From contig NW_003101681.1 in the NCBI RefSeq assembly GCF_000003855.2, forward strand, positions 5,739,707 to 5,803,706: a stretch of 64,000 nucleotides of DNA. Reading direction: 5' to 3'. Positions 25,561-37,622 of this stretch are shown in pieces. The notes beneath the pieces are model-generated. The model made no database searches. It was not told the origin of the DNA and saw nothing but the letters and a program-made list of their open reading frames with translations. Position numbers and translations under genes: made by a program. Numbering within the stretch: the stretch's first letter is position 1; each line of letters opens with the position of its first letter. The stretch comes from Blastomyces gilchristii SLH14081. Taxonomy: Eukaryota; Ascomycota; Eurotiomycetes; Onygenales; Ajellomycetaceae.

Positions 25561-26061
25561 TAGACTGGCCGTCGGGACCATGAATTTCACGTTTGGTCCC
25601 ATTTGGTCTGATCCCATACATTTCTTGCCGTGAATCCCGCTGGGACTAGCTATCAAAAACATGTAAAGTGACTATATATCAGATCTAAATGACCAACCAT
25701 GACTTGAAAAAAATGAGAAAGTGGTCCATTTGGTCCATTTAGTCCATTCTTGGCATAAAGTTACTATTTTTAGACATTTTAAGGTTTTTTTTAGACTATT
25801 TTTAATTTTTTAAAAAGTAACGCTTTTTGGTAACGCTCAAATGAGATTTAAAGTCATTTAAAGCAATAAAAATAATTTAAATTGAGAAGTGGAAATCATG
25901 GTCTCATTTGGAAAATGTGACAAGAGTAGACAGTAAGTCCCACTGGGACAGTATGGGACTACTATCTAATGTTAAAACTGTGTGATGGGATCAGTTGAAT
26001 TGGTAATGAAACTATCAAAAAATCTGGTCCTGGTCCCAGACACGGTCACACGGTCAGTCTA
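25561..26061. mobile_element. Intact non-autonomous hAT-like element (MITE), 501 bp
   Basis: Ends TAGACTGGCCGT and, inverted, TAGACTGACCGT, giving ~12-bp terminal inverted repeats. It is flanked by the 8-bp direct duplication AGAGAGAC (25553-25560, 26062-26069). The empty site is visible in LINE A near 31580, where the host sequence is continuous. An 8-bp duplication and TAG-type ends fit the hAT superfamily. No ORF, so mobilisation must come from elsewhere. Few signs of mutation compared with its host, so it is a late arrival. A decayed copy is at 13118-13584. Confidence 0.88.
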
Positions 26062-27993
26062 AGAGAGACTACTGAATAGTATAATCAGACTATCAAATAC
26101 TGAGAGAGGTCTATCTTTTCAGGCTATGAGACAGTTATACATAGCCTGTATTATCTTAGTAGCTGATTATGAAATTCAAGTTTAATGAAACAATCAAGAT
26201 AACTTCACTGAACTGTTTCAAAGTCTATAAAACAGAGCTTTGAGAAGAATTCTGAGAGTATTTCAATCATCTTCTATTATAGCAATGAAAATTGAAGCTT
26301 TAATTTCATCTCCTGCTATTTGATTTGAAAAGACCTGTATGAACTATGCTCTGAGAGTCATGAAGATGAGCTTAAATCATATAATCAGAGAAAGAGTCTC
26401 TTCTTCATTTTCATCAGTTAACTCAGGAAATGAACTGAATTGAAATAGATTTCTTGATTAAAATGAAAATAATGCTTTAAAGAGAATGCTCTCTCAACTG
26501 TATAGACTATATTCACTTATTAAGAATCAATTTTCTTCATTAAATGTTGAGAAAATTGATCATGAGAAGATAACTCTCTGAAGAGAAAAGCTGAAATCTC
26601 TCATGAACTTACAAATAAGTGAACTATCTAAAGAGAGAGAATATAAACAGTATTTGAAGAAGATCTCTACAATTAATATAAAAGACTCTATTCTGATTTA
26701 CTCAGATGACTCAAAAAATGAGAATTTAAATAGATTAGATACAGACATTGCTTATACTGAAGATAATATCAATTTTATCTCAGATTTCTGAAATTTAGGC
26801 TGTGAATCTGAAGTCTTTGATGCTGAACTATTTGCAATAGTGAAAGCTTTCAAACTCATTGAAATAAAATCTTATAAAAGAGGAAATAGTTTGAAAGAGG
26901 CATAAATATTCTCTGATAGTCAAGCTGCTTTAAAAAGACTTAGAAATAGTCAGATTTATAATAATCAAATGAATCTTGAACTGATTTTAAACTCTGTTTT
27001 GAAAATTCAAAAGAGAAGAACATCTAAACTGATAATTCATCTGCATTGAGTTTCTGCTCATATGAATATTCATGACAATGAATTGGCTGATTCAGCTGCA
27101 AAAAAGAGTTCAGAATTAAGCAGATCTATTCAAAAAACAGTGTTCTGATCTTTCATAAAGAGAAAGATAAAAGAATCTTGTTTAAACAAGTGAAATAAAA
27201 GCTGGCAGAAACAAAAGAAGAGCATATATTATTCAAGATTTGAGATAAAATCAAAGTGAAAATCTTGTTCAATTAAATATAAAAAGAAAATATTCTCATT
27301 CATAATTCAGCTAAAACTAGAACATGATTATTTCAAATCCTATATACAAAGATTTGATGATAGATTTGATTCAACAGAGTGCTCATTCTGCAATACAAAT
27401 GAAAATTCTGAGTATATTGTAATACATTATGCATTATACAATAGTCTCAGAGTCAGATTGAAGAAGAAGTATGATTTAAATCAATTAAATATGAGGTTCT
27501 TATTCTCAACTGAGACAGGACTTAAATACTTAATAGACTTTCTATCAGAAACTCGAGCAGCTACAAGAAAATGACTCAATTCAGAAGTATCTGAATATGA
27601 AGAGGTGGAAATTGATTAGATATAGTCTGTTAAAACAGCTATACACTATCTTTTAATAATTTTATTTTGTTATAGTCTCTCTTTACTGTACTTGTTTCTT
27701 TCTGTTCTTTTCTATCTATCTATTTAATGTGTCTATCTTTAAGACTATGTTCTCTTTTCCTTTGTCATGATATTTTCAAATGGTTTCAAAGTATCAGAAG
27801 GTGTTGAAATAGTGCAATTTATAAACAGTTTTTGTATTCTGAGCTGGAATTTTCTGATTTTGCATATCTGAAATTGATAAGTGTATAATAGTTGACTCTA
27901 TAGATATAGGAAAAACCCTGAGAACTAAAAATTCTCAGGTAGATGTCATAGTCTCTGACTGCATACATCTATAATTGAAGAATAAGAATAATA
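26062..27993 (+). pseudogene. LINE B ORF2 C-terminal part with RNase H, and 3' end
   Basis: Continues RT after the hAT-like insertion. An RNase H domain is visible at about 26690-27120: SILIYSDDS near 26690, FDAELFAIVKAF near 26815, IFSDSQAALKRL near 26910 and HMNIHDNELADSAAKKS near 27060-27110, containing the expected Asp and Glu residues. A Cys/His cluster (CSFCNTNENSEYIVIH) lies near 27385-27430. The 3' end from about 27660 is shared with the SINE tails. It ends with an AATAAG/AATAATAA tail. Confidence 0.87.
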
Positions 27994-28008
27994 ACTACTG
28001 TTCTGACA

Positions 28009-29711
28009 GTCAGAACTTGATAGTAGATACCCTCTCATGACAAGAGTAAGATATATTATCTGATGTAACAGATACTTACTGAATGAATTGAGAGCACTGA
28101 CTCTTAAACCTGAAGGTATTAGTTGATCAAGATGAAATAACTCATAACACTATATATGCTTCTTCAATTAGAATCATACATACTTCTTTAGTTAGAACTG
28201 TCATTGATATCTTAACTTCTTTTGAATCTATATTAGATGAGCTATAATATATAATAGTTTAAACTGATGAACTTCTCTGAGCACTCATTGAAGCAGTATG
28301 ATAAGAAGCACTCTGATTTCTCTCAGAACTATGTGTAAGAACTGACATCTCAGAATATTTAATTGATGATAATAACACTCTATAATTTTATGAATAATGC
28401 TGAGTCCCTCACTCTGAACTCTTACATATCTGAATAATACAAGAGATGCATGATTTATATATAACTGATTATTCAGGCTGTGAACAACTGTATAGAATGA
28501 TCTTCTGAGAGTTCTATTGACCTGAGATATTAAACAGTATCAGATGCTTTGTCTGAAACTGCAATCACTGTTCTTTCATTATCTTATAAAAGAACTGTAG
28601 AAAAGATCTACTAAAATCACTTAATATCTCTGATAGAATCTGATAAGATGTAGTAATTGACTTTGCTGTTAATCTATCTGAGAGTAAAGATTGTAGAAAT
28701 ATTCTGATCATTGTTGACTGACTAAGTAAGAATGTAATATTAAAATCTTATAATAAGATGAATGCTGAACAAGTTACTGAAGTCTTCTTACAGAGTTCAT
28801 TCTATTAAATGCATGAGTTGCTGAGATTGATAGTATTGAATTGAGACTGTTAATTCATGAGTGCTCTCTGAACAAGAATCTGTCAAGTTCTCAAGATTAC
28901 ACACTGTCTGTCAACTGTCTATCACTCTGAGACTGATAATGCATCAGAATGAATAATTCAGACTGTAAAGAATTATCTTTATAAGTTCTGCAATCACTTA
29001 TAAGATGATTGATATGACCTTCTTCTACATGCAGAGATCACTATCAACAGTTGAGATACTGTTTCAACAGATGTAAGCTTATTCTTTCTTACACACAGAT
29101 ATCATATAAAAGTGTTGAATCTTCTAGAGATCACACAGTTCACACTGAACTCCTGCAGTCTGATTCAAATTGCTGATAATATAGTAATGAAGCTCTCAGA
29201 TATCTGTGACTGAGCAGAGGTCTTCATAACAATTATGAAACAAGATCAAGAAGATCAAATTAATATCTGATGAGATTCTGCAGAGCAGTATAAGATAGAA
29301 AATCTTATGTGATTGAATCTTAAGAATATACAAATCACACATTCATCTTGTACACTAGATTACTGCCATATCAGGTATAAAGTGATAGAAGTTCTAGATA
29401 GTCACAACAATCACCTTGATACATCATCAGAGATTCATGATGTCTTTCACACAAGCTTGCTCTGTAATACTGTCACTGATTCATTCTCTTCTCAACTGAC
29501 TTCTGACTGACAGCTGTCAGGCATCATAGAAGAAGATAATGAGCTTGAGTGAGAGATTGAGAATATTCTTGATAAGAGACTCTGCAGCTGCAGTCAGTAA
29601 TATCTTGTGAAATGAGTCAGCTATGATTAACTGATCTGAACTCTGAGTTCTGCATTATCTGAAACAGCAGTTCTTGACTGATGAGAACTGCTTCTGAAAG
29701 AAGAGGACTAA
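28009..29711 (+). pseudogene. Gypsy II integrase and chromodomain remnant
   Basis: Resumes the Gypsy II pol frame after LINE B. The integrase zinc-binding part is near 28450-28570 (ends C-N-H-C), and the core near 28660-28940 reads VIDFAVNLSES and VYHSETDNASE. The open part at 29313-29510 reads YHIRYKVIEVLDSHNNHLDT, the integrase C-terminal strand before the chromodomain. The chromodomain near 29600 reads YLVK, stop, VSYD. Trp-to-stop changes again are TGA. Confidence 0.87.
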
Positions 29712-30041
29712 TGTGACAGGCTGCACTTGATTAATCATATAGACTATTTCATTACACTTCATAGATTCTTCTGCTTCACTTCATAGATTCTTTCACTTCA
29801 CTCTCAAACATGTACACTCTGATTCTCAGTCATTCTCAATCATCAATCCTCAGCCGTCATGAACGTGTATAGATTCTTCCGCCCTGAAGCTTCACTGTGT
29901 ATGATACTACATACATGTATAAATATTCACTCTGATCACTGATTTCTACACTTTCTCTTTCTTTTCTTCTCTAATGTTTTTCTCTTTGTTATATAAGACC
30001 TATCAATATCATACTGATCTATTCGGCGTAGGCCTCTTACA
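29712..30041 (+). repeat. 3' LTR of Gypsy II
   Basis: 330 bp, TGTGACAGGCTGCACT to GCCTCTTACA. It is longer than the 308-bp LTRs because a ~22-bp stretch (CACTTCATAGATTCTT) is tandemly repeated near 29755-29795. Confidence 0.92.
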
Positions 30042-33000
30042 AAGTGAGCTCTATTGAAATCAAAGTTAAGATATCTCAAATGAAATACTTGAGAATAGAG
30101 TAAAGCTGATTACATCTATTCTTCTAACAAGTATTGAAGACAATATTTCAAAGAAAAAGTCTTCTGAGTATTTCAAACCTTGATGAAATGAGAATATCAC
30201 TTCTAAAAGAAAGCAATTAGTCACTGCTAAGAGAGATTGAAAGAATAACTTAATATCTGATAAAGAGTTCAAAGCTATTCAGAATGAATATTTTTCAGAT
30301 ATTAAAAGAGTTAAAATAAATTGCTGAAACAAATTTCTTGAAGAAATACAAGGAAAAGAAGTTTTTAAAGCCTTTAACTATACTAAAACAAGAAGTGTAG
30401 CAAAGCTTTCAATCTTAGAATATAAATTTCAGAATGAATTGTATACAGCAAACTCTGTTGTGAAAAAATATCAAGCTTTTATAAGAATTCTCTTTCAAAA
30501 CTTATCATATTTAGAAGAGAAGAATATGTCATTTCATGAATATATTGATGAAAATAACTGGAAATAATCTGAGCTTATATGTGATGAACTAGAGTCAGTA
30601 ATATTCTCAAGTTCAATTAAAACTACTGCAGAGCCTGATTCAATTAAATTACTTAATTATTCAAAACACATATTTCTACTTGAAGAATGAATATTTTAAG
30701 CTCTTTTTCAATCTCTTAAAAAATGATTATTATTCTGAATGCTGAAGAGAAGCTACTGAAGTAATCCTTGCAAAATCTAATAGAAAAGCTTCAATTTCTA
30801 AGTCATATAGAGTAATACCTCTGTTGAACTATTTAAAAAAAATTCTAGAAAAGATAATAGCTACTAGATTATCTTTTATAAGCTCTATTAGTAATTCTCT
30901 TCTATTTAATGAATAAATGAGAGATAGAAAATAATGTTCTGCAATTGATACTGTTCTTTCAGTTATTCATAATGTTTAAGTAACAAAGCATGAAGATCTG
31001 ATCTCAACTGCAGTTTTTATTAATATAAAAGATGTATTTGATCATGTTTCAAAGTCTAAGATGATTCAAACTTTGAAGATGTTAAAACTGTCACTTTTTC
31101 TAATAAAATAAGTTAATTATTTTATATCTAAAAGAATTATACAACTATTCTTTAATGAAAGAAAACAAGATACAACTGAGATAAAAATAGAAGTATCACA
31201 AGAATCTTCAATCTTATCTGTTTTATTTACAATATACACTGCATATCTATTCAAGAATAGAGAGATGAAAATAGTGAGATCTTCAAGTTATATAGATAAT
31301 ATTGATCTACTTTACAGTTCAAAGATAATCAAAGAGAATTTAGAAGTAATTGAGAAAGCAGTAAAGAAATCTTTGTTAGAGCAGATATCAATCTAATTCA
31401 ATTTGATACAAATAAAACTGAGTTAATTCACTTTTTTTCCAGATTTAATGAGAAAGAACTAAGTCTAACTCTTTTGAATAAAGAGATTAAACTCAGTTTG
31501 AATGTCAAATGACTAGAAGTATGATTAAACTTCAAGTTGAATTTTAAATATCATATTCAACAAAGAATTATCAAGACAGAGAGACTACTGAATAGTATAA
31601 TCAGATTATTAAATACTGAGAGAGATCTATTCTTTCAGACTATGAGATAATTATACATAGTCTGTATTATCTCAGTAGCTGATTATGAAGTTCAAGTTTA
31701 ATGAAATAAACAAGATAACTTTACTGAACTCTTTCAAAGTCTATGAAACAAACTATAAGAAGAATTCTGAGAGTATTCAAATTATCTTCTATTAAAGTAA
31801 TGAAAATTGAAGCTTCAATTTCATCTTCTGCTATTTAATTTGAAAAGGCCTGTATGAACTATACTCTGAGAGTCATGAAGATGAGCTTAAATCACATAAT
31901 CAGAGAAAGAGTCTCTTCTTCATTTTCATCAGTTAACTCAGGAAATGAACTGAATTGAAATAGATTTCTTGATTGAAATAAGAATAATGCTTTAAAGAAA
32001 ATGCTCTCTCAACTGTATAGACTATGTTCACTTATTAAAAATCACTTTTCTTCATTAAATGTTGAGAAAATTAATCATGAGAAGATATCTCTCTGAAGAG
32101 AAAAGCTGAAATCTCTCATAAACTTATAAATAAGTGAACTATCTAAAGAGAGAGAATATGAACAGTATTTAAAGAAGATCTCTACAATTAATATAAAAAA
32201 CACTATTCTGATTTACTCAAATGACTTAAAAAATGAGAATTTAAATAGATTAGACACAGACATTGCTTATACTGAAGATAATATCAATTTTATTGCAGAT
32301 TTCTGAAATTTAGGCTGTGAATCTGAAGTCTTTGATGCTGAACTATTTGCAATAGTGAAAGCTTTCAAACTCATTGAAATAAAATCTTATAAAAGAGGAA
32401 ATAGTTTGAAAGAGATATGAATATTCTCTGATAGTCAAGCTGCTTTAAAAAGACTTAGAAATAGTCAGATTCATAATGATTAAATTAATCTTGAACTGAT
32501 TTTAAACTCTGTTTTGAAAATTCAAAAGAGAAGAATATTAAAACTGATAATTCATCTACATTGAGTTCCTGCTTATATAAATATTCATGACAATGAATTG
32601 GCTGATTCAGCTGTAAAAAAGAGTTCAGAATTAAGCAGATCTATTTAAAAAGCAGTGTCCTGATCTTTTATAAAGAGAAAGATAAAAGAATCTTGTTTAA
32701 ACAAGTGAAATGAAAGCTGGCAGAAATAAAAGAAGAGCATACATTATTCAAGATTTGAGACAAAATCAAAGTGAAAATCTTGTTCAATTAAATGTAAAAA
32801 GAAAATATTCTCATCTATAATTCAGCTGAAACTAGAACATGATTATTTCAAATTCTATATACAAAGATTTGATGACAGATTTGATTCAACAGAGTGCTCA
32901 TTCTGCAATGCAAATGAAAATTCTGAGCATATTATAATATATTGTGCATTATACAATAGTCTCAGAGTCAGATTAAAGAAGAAGTATGATTTAAATTAAT

Positions 33001-33513
33001 TAAATATAAGGTTCTTATTCTCAACTGAGACAGGAATTAAATACTTAATAGACTTTCTATCAGAAACTCAAGCAGCTATAAGAAAATGACTGAATTCAGA
33101 AGTACCTGAATATGAAGAGGTGAAAATTGATTAGATATAGTCTGTTAAAACAGCTATATACTATCTTTTAATAATTTTATTTTGTTATAGTCTCTCTTTA
33201 CTATACTTGTTTCTTTCTGTTTCTTTCTATCTATCTATTTAATGTGTCTATCTTTAAGACTATGTTCTCTTTTCCTTTGTCATGATATTTTCAAATGATT
33301 TCAAAGTATCAGAAGGTGTTGAAATACTGCAATTTGTAAACAGTTTTTATATTCTGAGCTGAAATTTTCTGATTTTATATATCTGAAATTGATAAATGTA
33401 TAATAGTTGACTCTATAGATATAGGAAAATCCCTGAGATCTAAAGATTCTCAGGTAGATGTCATAGTCTATGACTGCATACATCTATAATTGAAGAATAA
33501 TAATAATAATAAT
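30042..33513 (+). mobile_element. LINE A, 3' segment: RT, RNase H and 3' tail
   Basis: Continues LINE A after Gypsy II. RT blocks mirror LINE B, but the catalytic box near 31295 reads YIDNIDLLYSS with the second Asp mutated to Asn. RNase H lies near 32300-32640. The element ends in an (AAT)n tail at about 33497-33513. I found no convincing target duplication for LINE A: its left neighbour is the Gypsy III LTR and the right flank starts CACTGAGAAG. It is more mutated than LINE B. Confidence 0.87.
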
Positions 33514-33829
33514 CACTGAGAAGAAAAACAGTTAAGAGTGTATAAGAAGATGAAGAAGATGTGTCATTTATAGTAGTATGTTTTAATAATCATTAGAAGA
33601 TAAACAAGTCCTGATTACATTTCACAATATATTATACTTACTACTAATGAACTGCTCAGTATAAGCACTATAATAATACTTATTATGAGAATCAGAGATC
33701 ATTGTCGGAAACATGTACAATGTGATAGATACACTAATAGAAGATGTTAAATAGAAGAAGAAGAAGTAGAAATCTTGAATAAGATAATAACATTCAATCA
33801 TAATAATTATAAAGAAGATGATTGAAGAA
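33514..33829. other. AT-rich sequence, unidentified
   Basis: Between the LINE A tail and the minus-strand SINE. No ORF, RNA or repeat that I can name. Confidence 0.4.
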
Positions 33830-33843
33830 TGAAAAAAGTTAGT

Positions 33844-34913
33844 TATTATTATTATTATTATTCTTTAATTATAGATGTATACAGTCAGAGACTATAACAT
33901 CTATCTGAGAACCTTTAGTTCTCAGGGTTTTTTCTATATCTATAGAGTCAACTATTATACACTTATCAATTTCAGATATGTAAAATCAGAAAATTCCAGC
34001 TCAGAATATAAAAACTGTTTATAAATGATAGTATTTCAACATCTTTTAATACTTTGAAATTATTTGAAAATATCATGATAAAGGAAAAGAGAACATAGTC
34101 TTAAAAATAGACATATTAAATAGATAGATAGAAAAGAACAGAAAGAAATAAGTACAGTAAAGATTGCTGTAGAATAAGATCTCTGCAGTTTACATCTTAA
34201 GCTATATACATATTTTAATATTATATATAACTGACTGCTGCCTCTGTTCTCTCAGACCTGCTTCAGAGATTATCATTCTCTCTAAAGAACTGTCACTCAG
34301 CTAGCTTCTGTAACTAGCTTACTCATAAGTGAGATTCTCACTAAGAATAATATCAGAGCTACTTAATTCTAGTTAAGTCTCTAATCTTTCAGCTATCAAT
34401 CTCAGTATTTCAGCCTATCAATTGACTGTCACAGTCTTATTTATACTAATCATCTATTAAGAGCATCTAGATCTCATCTTATCTAGATTCTTACTAGAAT
34501 CAGAGTGTTCTAATCAGATAATTTTTAAATCTCATTCTCTGAAAGTAAGTGTCTATAGTGAGAGAGATAAGATCTGATCAGTTAAGCTTGATAATAATTC
34601 ACTATTCTGCAGATACTCTAAATCTCAATCACTCTAGTACTGATCTAACTTGAAACACTCAGAGAGCTGTTAACTCTAAGATCAGTGAGAATTAGCATCT
34701 GAGAATTCTCAGAATAAACATTTTAAGCTTGATAATGATTCACTATAGTGCATCTGAGAGTCTCTGATACTGTTTTATAACTTAATAGTGAAAGCTGTGA
34801 TTAAAATGACTCTTACAGAGTTCAAATCTGCCCTCTCTTAATATTCATTTCTCAGAGGAAAGGCCGCTAATTGAGGCTTCATGATAGTGTAGTTAATCAC
34901 TACATTACCGGGC
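33844..34913 (-). mobile_element. tRNA-headed SINE with LINE tail, mutated copy
   Basis: Reverse complement of the SINE at 35322-36353. The head lies at 34858-34913 and the LINE-derived 3' part with its (AAT)n tail at about 33844-34167. It is flanked by an exact 14-bp duplication TGAAAAAAGTTAGT (33830-33843, 34914-34927), as made by LINE-type target-primed insertion. Most CpG, CC and GG of the intact copy are lost. It retains ~45 bp of LINE 3' sequence that the plus-strand copy lacks. Confidence 0.88.
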
Positions 34914-34927
34914 TGAAAAAAGTTAGT

Positions 34928-35310
34928 GAATGAGTAATATAATATAGTGAAAGTTTGTTTGTGAGAATGTACACAGAATACTAGTCAAATCAGAAATAGA
35001 CTATACTATTATAAGTGCTAGTGATAATCTGCATGAAGTTAAAGTGTATATTATAATCATGTAAGTGTAACTGAATCTGATGAGAAAGAATATAATTCAG
35101 AAGAATGTATAATTACTGAATAATAATATAATCACTTCTGAACATGCTTACACTTCTGAAATTGCTTATGAATGTAAAAGAGATCATAGCAGTCACTAAT
35201 TAATTTAGTATACTGTATGTAAGAAGCCGGCGTACGCCTGTAATTGTACACTGACTTAAGTAATCTTTGAATCACATCTGTAAGATTTCTCTGACTTAAT
35301 AATGAAATAA
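34928..35310. other. AT-rich host sequence between the two SINE copies
   Basis: Unidentified. Contains one unmutated island near 35223-35250 (AGAAGCCGGCGTACGCCTGT). No ORF of note. Confidence 0.4.
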
Positions 35311-35321
35311 GTTCTTCTTAT

Positions 35322-36353
35322 GGCCCGGTGGCGTAGTGGTTAACTACGCTACCATGAAGCCCCAATTAGCGGCCTTCCCCCCGGGGAATGAATGCCAAGA
35401 GGGGGCAGGTTCAAACACTGCGAGGGCCATCTTAATCACAGCTTCCACTGTTAAGTCATAAAACAGTACCGGGGGCCCCCGGGTGCACTATAGCGAATCA
35501 TCATCAAGCTTAAGATATCCATCCCGGGGGTCCCCGGGCGCTAATTCTCACTGATCTTAGGGTTAACAGCCCCCCGGGCGCTTCAAGTTAGATCAGTACT
35601 AGAGTGATTGGGGTCTAGGGTGCCCGCAGGATAGCAAATCATCATCAAGCTTAACTGGCCAGGCCTCATCCCCCTCACTCTAGGCACCCACTTCCGGGGA
35701 ATGAGATTTAAAAACTATCTGATTAGGACACCCTGGGCCTAGCAAGGACCTAGGTGAGACGAGGCCTAGGCATCCTTAATAGGTGGTTAGTGCAAGCAAG
35801 ACTGTGACGGCCAATTGATAGGCTGGAATACTGAGATTGGCAGCTGAAAGGTTAGAGACTTAACTAGAATTGAGTAGCTCTGATGTTATTCTTAGTGAGG
35901 ATCTCACTTATGAGTAAGCTAGTTACAGAAGCTAGCTGGGCGGTGGCCCTTTAGAGGGAATGATAATCCCTGAAGCGGGCCTGAGAGGACAGAGGCAGCG
36001 GTCGGTTATATAGGGTGTTAAAATATGTATATAGCTTAAGGTGTAAACTGCAGAGGTCTTGTTCTGTAGCTATTTAATGTGTCTATCTTTAAGACTATGT
36101 TCTCTTTTCTTTTGTCATAATATTTTCAAATGATTTCAAACTATCAGAAGGTGTTGAAATACTGCAATTTGTAAACAGTTTTTGTATTCTGAGCTGGAAT
36201 TTTCTTATTTTACATATTTGAAATTGATAAATGTATAATAGTTGACTCTATAGATATAGGAAAAACTCTGAGAACTAAAGATTCTCAGATAGATGTCATA
36301 GTCTCTGACTGCATACATCTATAATTGAAGAATAATAATAATAATAATAATAA
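35322..36353 (+). mobile_element. tRNA-headed SINE with LINE 3' tail, intact copy
   Basis: The head GGCCCGGTGGCGTAGTGG carries a Pol III box A (TGGCGTAGTGG); box B (GGTTCAAACAC) follows near 35408, and the segment closes with GAGGGCCA, which can pair with the 5' GGCCC as a tRNA acceptor stem. A ~650-bp unrelated GC-rich body follows. The last ~280 bp (36072-36353) are the LINE 3' end with its (AAT)n tail. Flanked by the exact 11-bp duplication GTTCTTCTTAT (35311-35321, 36354-36364). At ~1 kb it is long for a SINE. Its unmutated body against the mutated minus copy shows late arrival or escape from mutation. Confidence 0.88.
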
Positions 36354-36364
36354 GTTCTTCTTAT

Positions 36365-37022
36365 CATATAAGAAGCAGGCTGAGAACATGAATTTAAATA
36401 TTCTTTTTTATTATTCATATATATAACTTCAAGAATAGATGTTATGAGATATGTATTATATTCTATATTTATCTTATTAATAAAGAAGAATAACAGAGAT
36501 TTTATCTGATTAAATAACATTCTTTCAATTCTTCAAGATTCAATTCTTATACTTTAGATAGAATTGAAGTTAATTTAGTTATATCTTCTTAATAAGTTCT
36601 GACTTCTATATAGACTTTGTTTTTCACAGGTCTGCTTTGTAAAGAATTCTTTATATAGTTATAGAAGATATCTCAATTTCTTTATTACTGAATTCATTAA
36701 TAAAATTAGTATATATCTTTTCTTATTCATATTAATCACATTAAATCTTTGTAAATATAGTATTCTTAATACTATCATTTTTCAGAGTTGATTAGTCAGA
36801 TTTAAGAGTATCTTGAAGTCATTCATTATAAAGTATAATATGAGACAGTTCAGAATTGAATCCACATTCAATTGTACATTTATATATACAGTTGATTTGA
36901 CTCTCTGAGATCTGGGTGATTTCTGTGATTTCAACATTTAACTTGCTAAAATAGAGTGATTTAAGAGTCATTACAAGAGCTCTTGTAACAATATCAGTAT
37001 TTAATGCCATATGAAATTGACA
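36365..37022. other. AT-rich sequence, unidentified
   Basis: No recognisable element. Short open stretches exist but lack domains; one on the minus strand (36819-37010) could be a decayed coding fragment. Confidence 0.35.
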
Positions 37023-37092
37023 GATGAGATATTAGAGATGAGATATTAGAGATAAGATATTAGAGATGAGATATTAGAGATTAGATATTTGA
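37023..37092. repeat. 14-bp minisatellite, five units
   Basis: GATGAGATATTAGA repeated about five times with single substitutions in units 3 and 5. Confidence 0.9.
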
Positions 37093-37245
37093 GAACAAAG
37101 AGAAATTAATAATCAATTCAGAATACATAGCAATCAGAATACAGGGTGATTTGAAGCTAAATGTAATTACTCATTAAAACATGATGGCACTTCTTAGCTG
37201 TATAATTGAATCTGAGCGGCGCAATTCTTTTGATAGCGCTCTCCG

Positions 37246-37350
37246 TATTGTAGCTGGTCTGAGAGGGGGTGTTGAGTGTCCCGGGTTGATCGGCCCTTCT
37301 ACCAGCAGTGCGCTGGTGGTGACTGAGCTCTTTTGCCCCAGTAGCCTACA
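37246..37350 (+). mobile_element. TRIM-family LTR with polypurine tract (fragment)
   Basis: 37270-37350 (81 bp, TGTTGAGTG ... CCTACA) matches the 82-bp LTRs at 58966-59047 and 59295-59376. The preceding GTAGCTGGTCTGAGAGGGGG also matches the purine tract before the 59295 LTR, so this is the 3' end of an element, not a solo LTR. It sits in a small GC-normal island (about 37190-37430) in the AT-rich block; sequence left of 37246 does not match the TRIM interior and may belong to a larger relative. Confidence 0.85.
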
Positions 37351-37617
37351 ACTATTCTACATCCGCGAGGTCTGCTTACATAGCGAGGTCGAGTGGCGCT
37401 TTTAGCGAGGTTGACTTTTCTGATTCCTGAGAAATTACGGAGTAGAGAAGATAGTGAATAGTGAAATACTAAGATCATATAACTATATAATATAAACCTT
37501 TTTTTTTTTTTTTTTGCTTAGAAGTAAATTAGTCGTGAGTAATATCTCACACAAGATCAACCTCTTTTCACACCGAGAATTGACATTTGTAGAGGCTACA
37601 CAGTACTCCGTAAAGGT
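37351..37617. other. Spacer with poly-T run
   Basis: Contains three GCGAGG motifs near 37363-37410 and a long T run near 37500-37516. No gene seen. Confidence 0.5.
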
Positions 37618-37622
37618 GATTG

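Larger units (their letters stand above)
19836..27993 (+). mobile_element. LINE B (Tad1-like), apparently full length
   Basis: The insert is flanked by the exact 15-bp duplication ACTACTGTTCTGACA (19821-19835 and 27994-28008) within the Gypsy II RNase H/integrase junction. From 5' to 3': an unmutated 5' region with tandem repeats (19836-20480), ORF1 (from about 21512), ORF2 with endonuclease, RT and RNase H, and a 3' end with an AATAAG/AATAATAA tail. It contains a 501-bp hAT-like insertion (25561-26061) and an assembly gap (23690-24064). Without these it would be about 7.6 kb, a normal length for Tad1-clade LINEs. Coding parts are mutated and carry stops. Confidence 0.9.
16159..30041 (+). mobile_element. 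Gypsy II chromovirus, complete, split by LINE B
   Basis: Complete element with 5' LTR 16159-16466 and 3' LTR 29712-30041. The flanks are GAGTG (16154-16158) and AAGTG (30042-30046), a 5-bp target duplication with one G-to-A change. The LINE A sequence is continuous across these flanks, so Gypsy II inserted into LINE A. Its own sequence breaks at 19835 and resumes at 28009 because LINE B inserted into its RNase H region. All frames are disrupted. Confidence 0.92.

Noticed and set aside
35322..35430. Functional tRNA gene
   Set aside because: Boxes A and B and acceptor-like ends are present, but the segment is over 100 nt with no proper anticodon arm and is the head of a dispersed SINE with target duplications.
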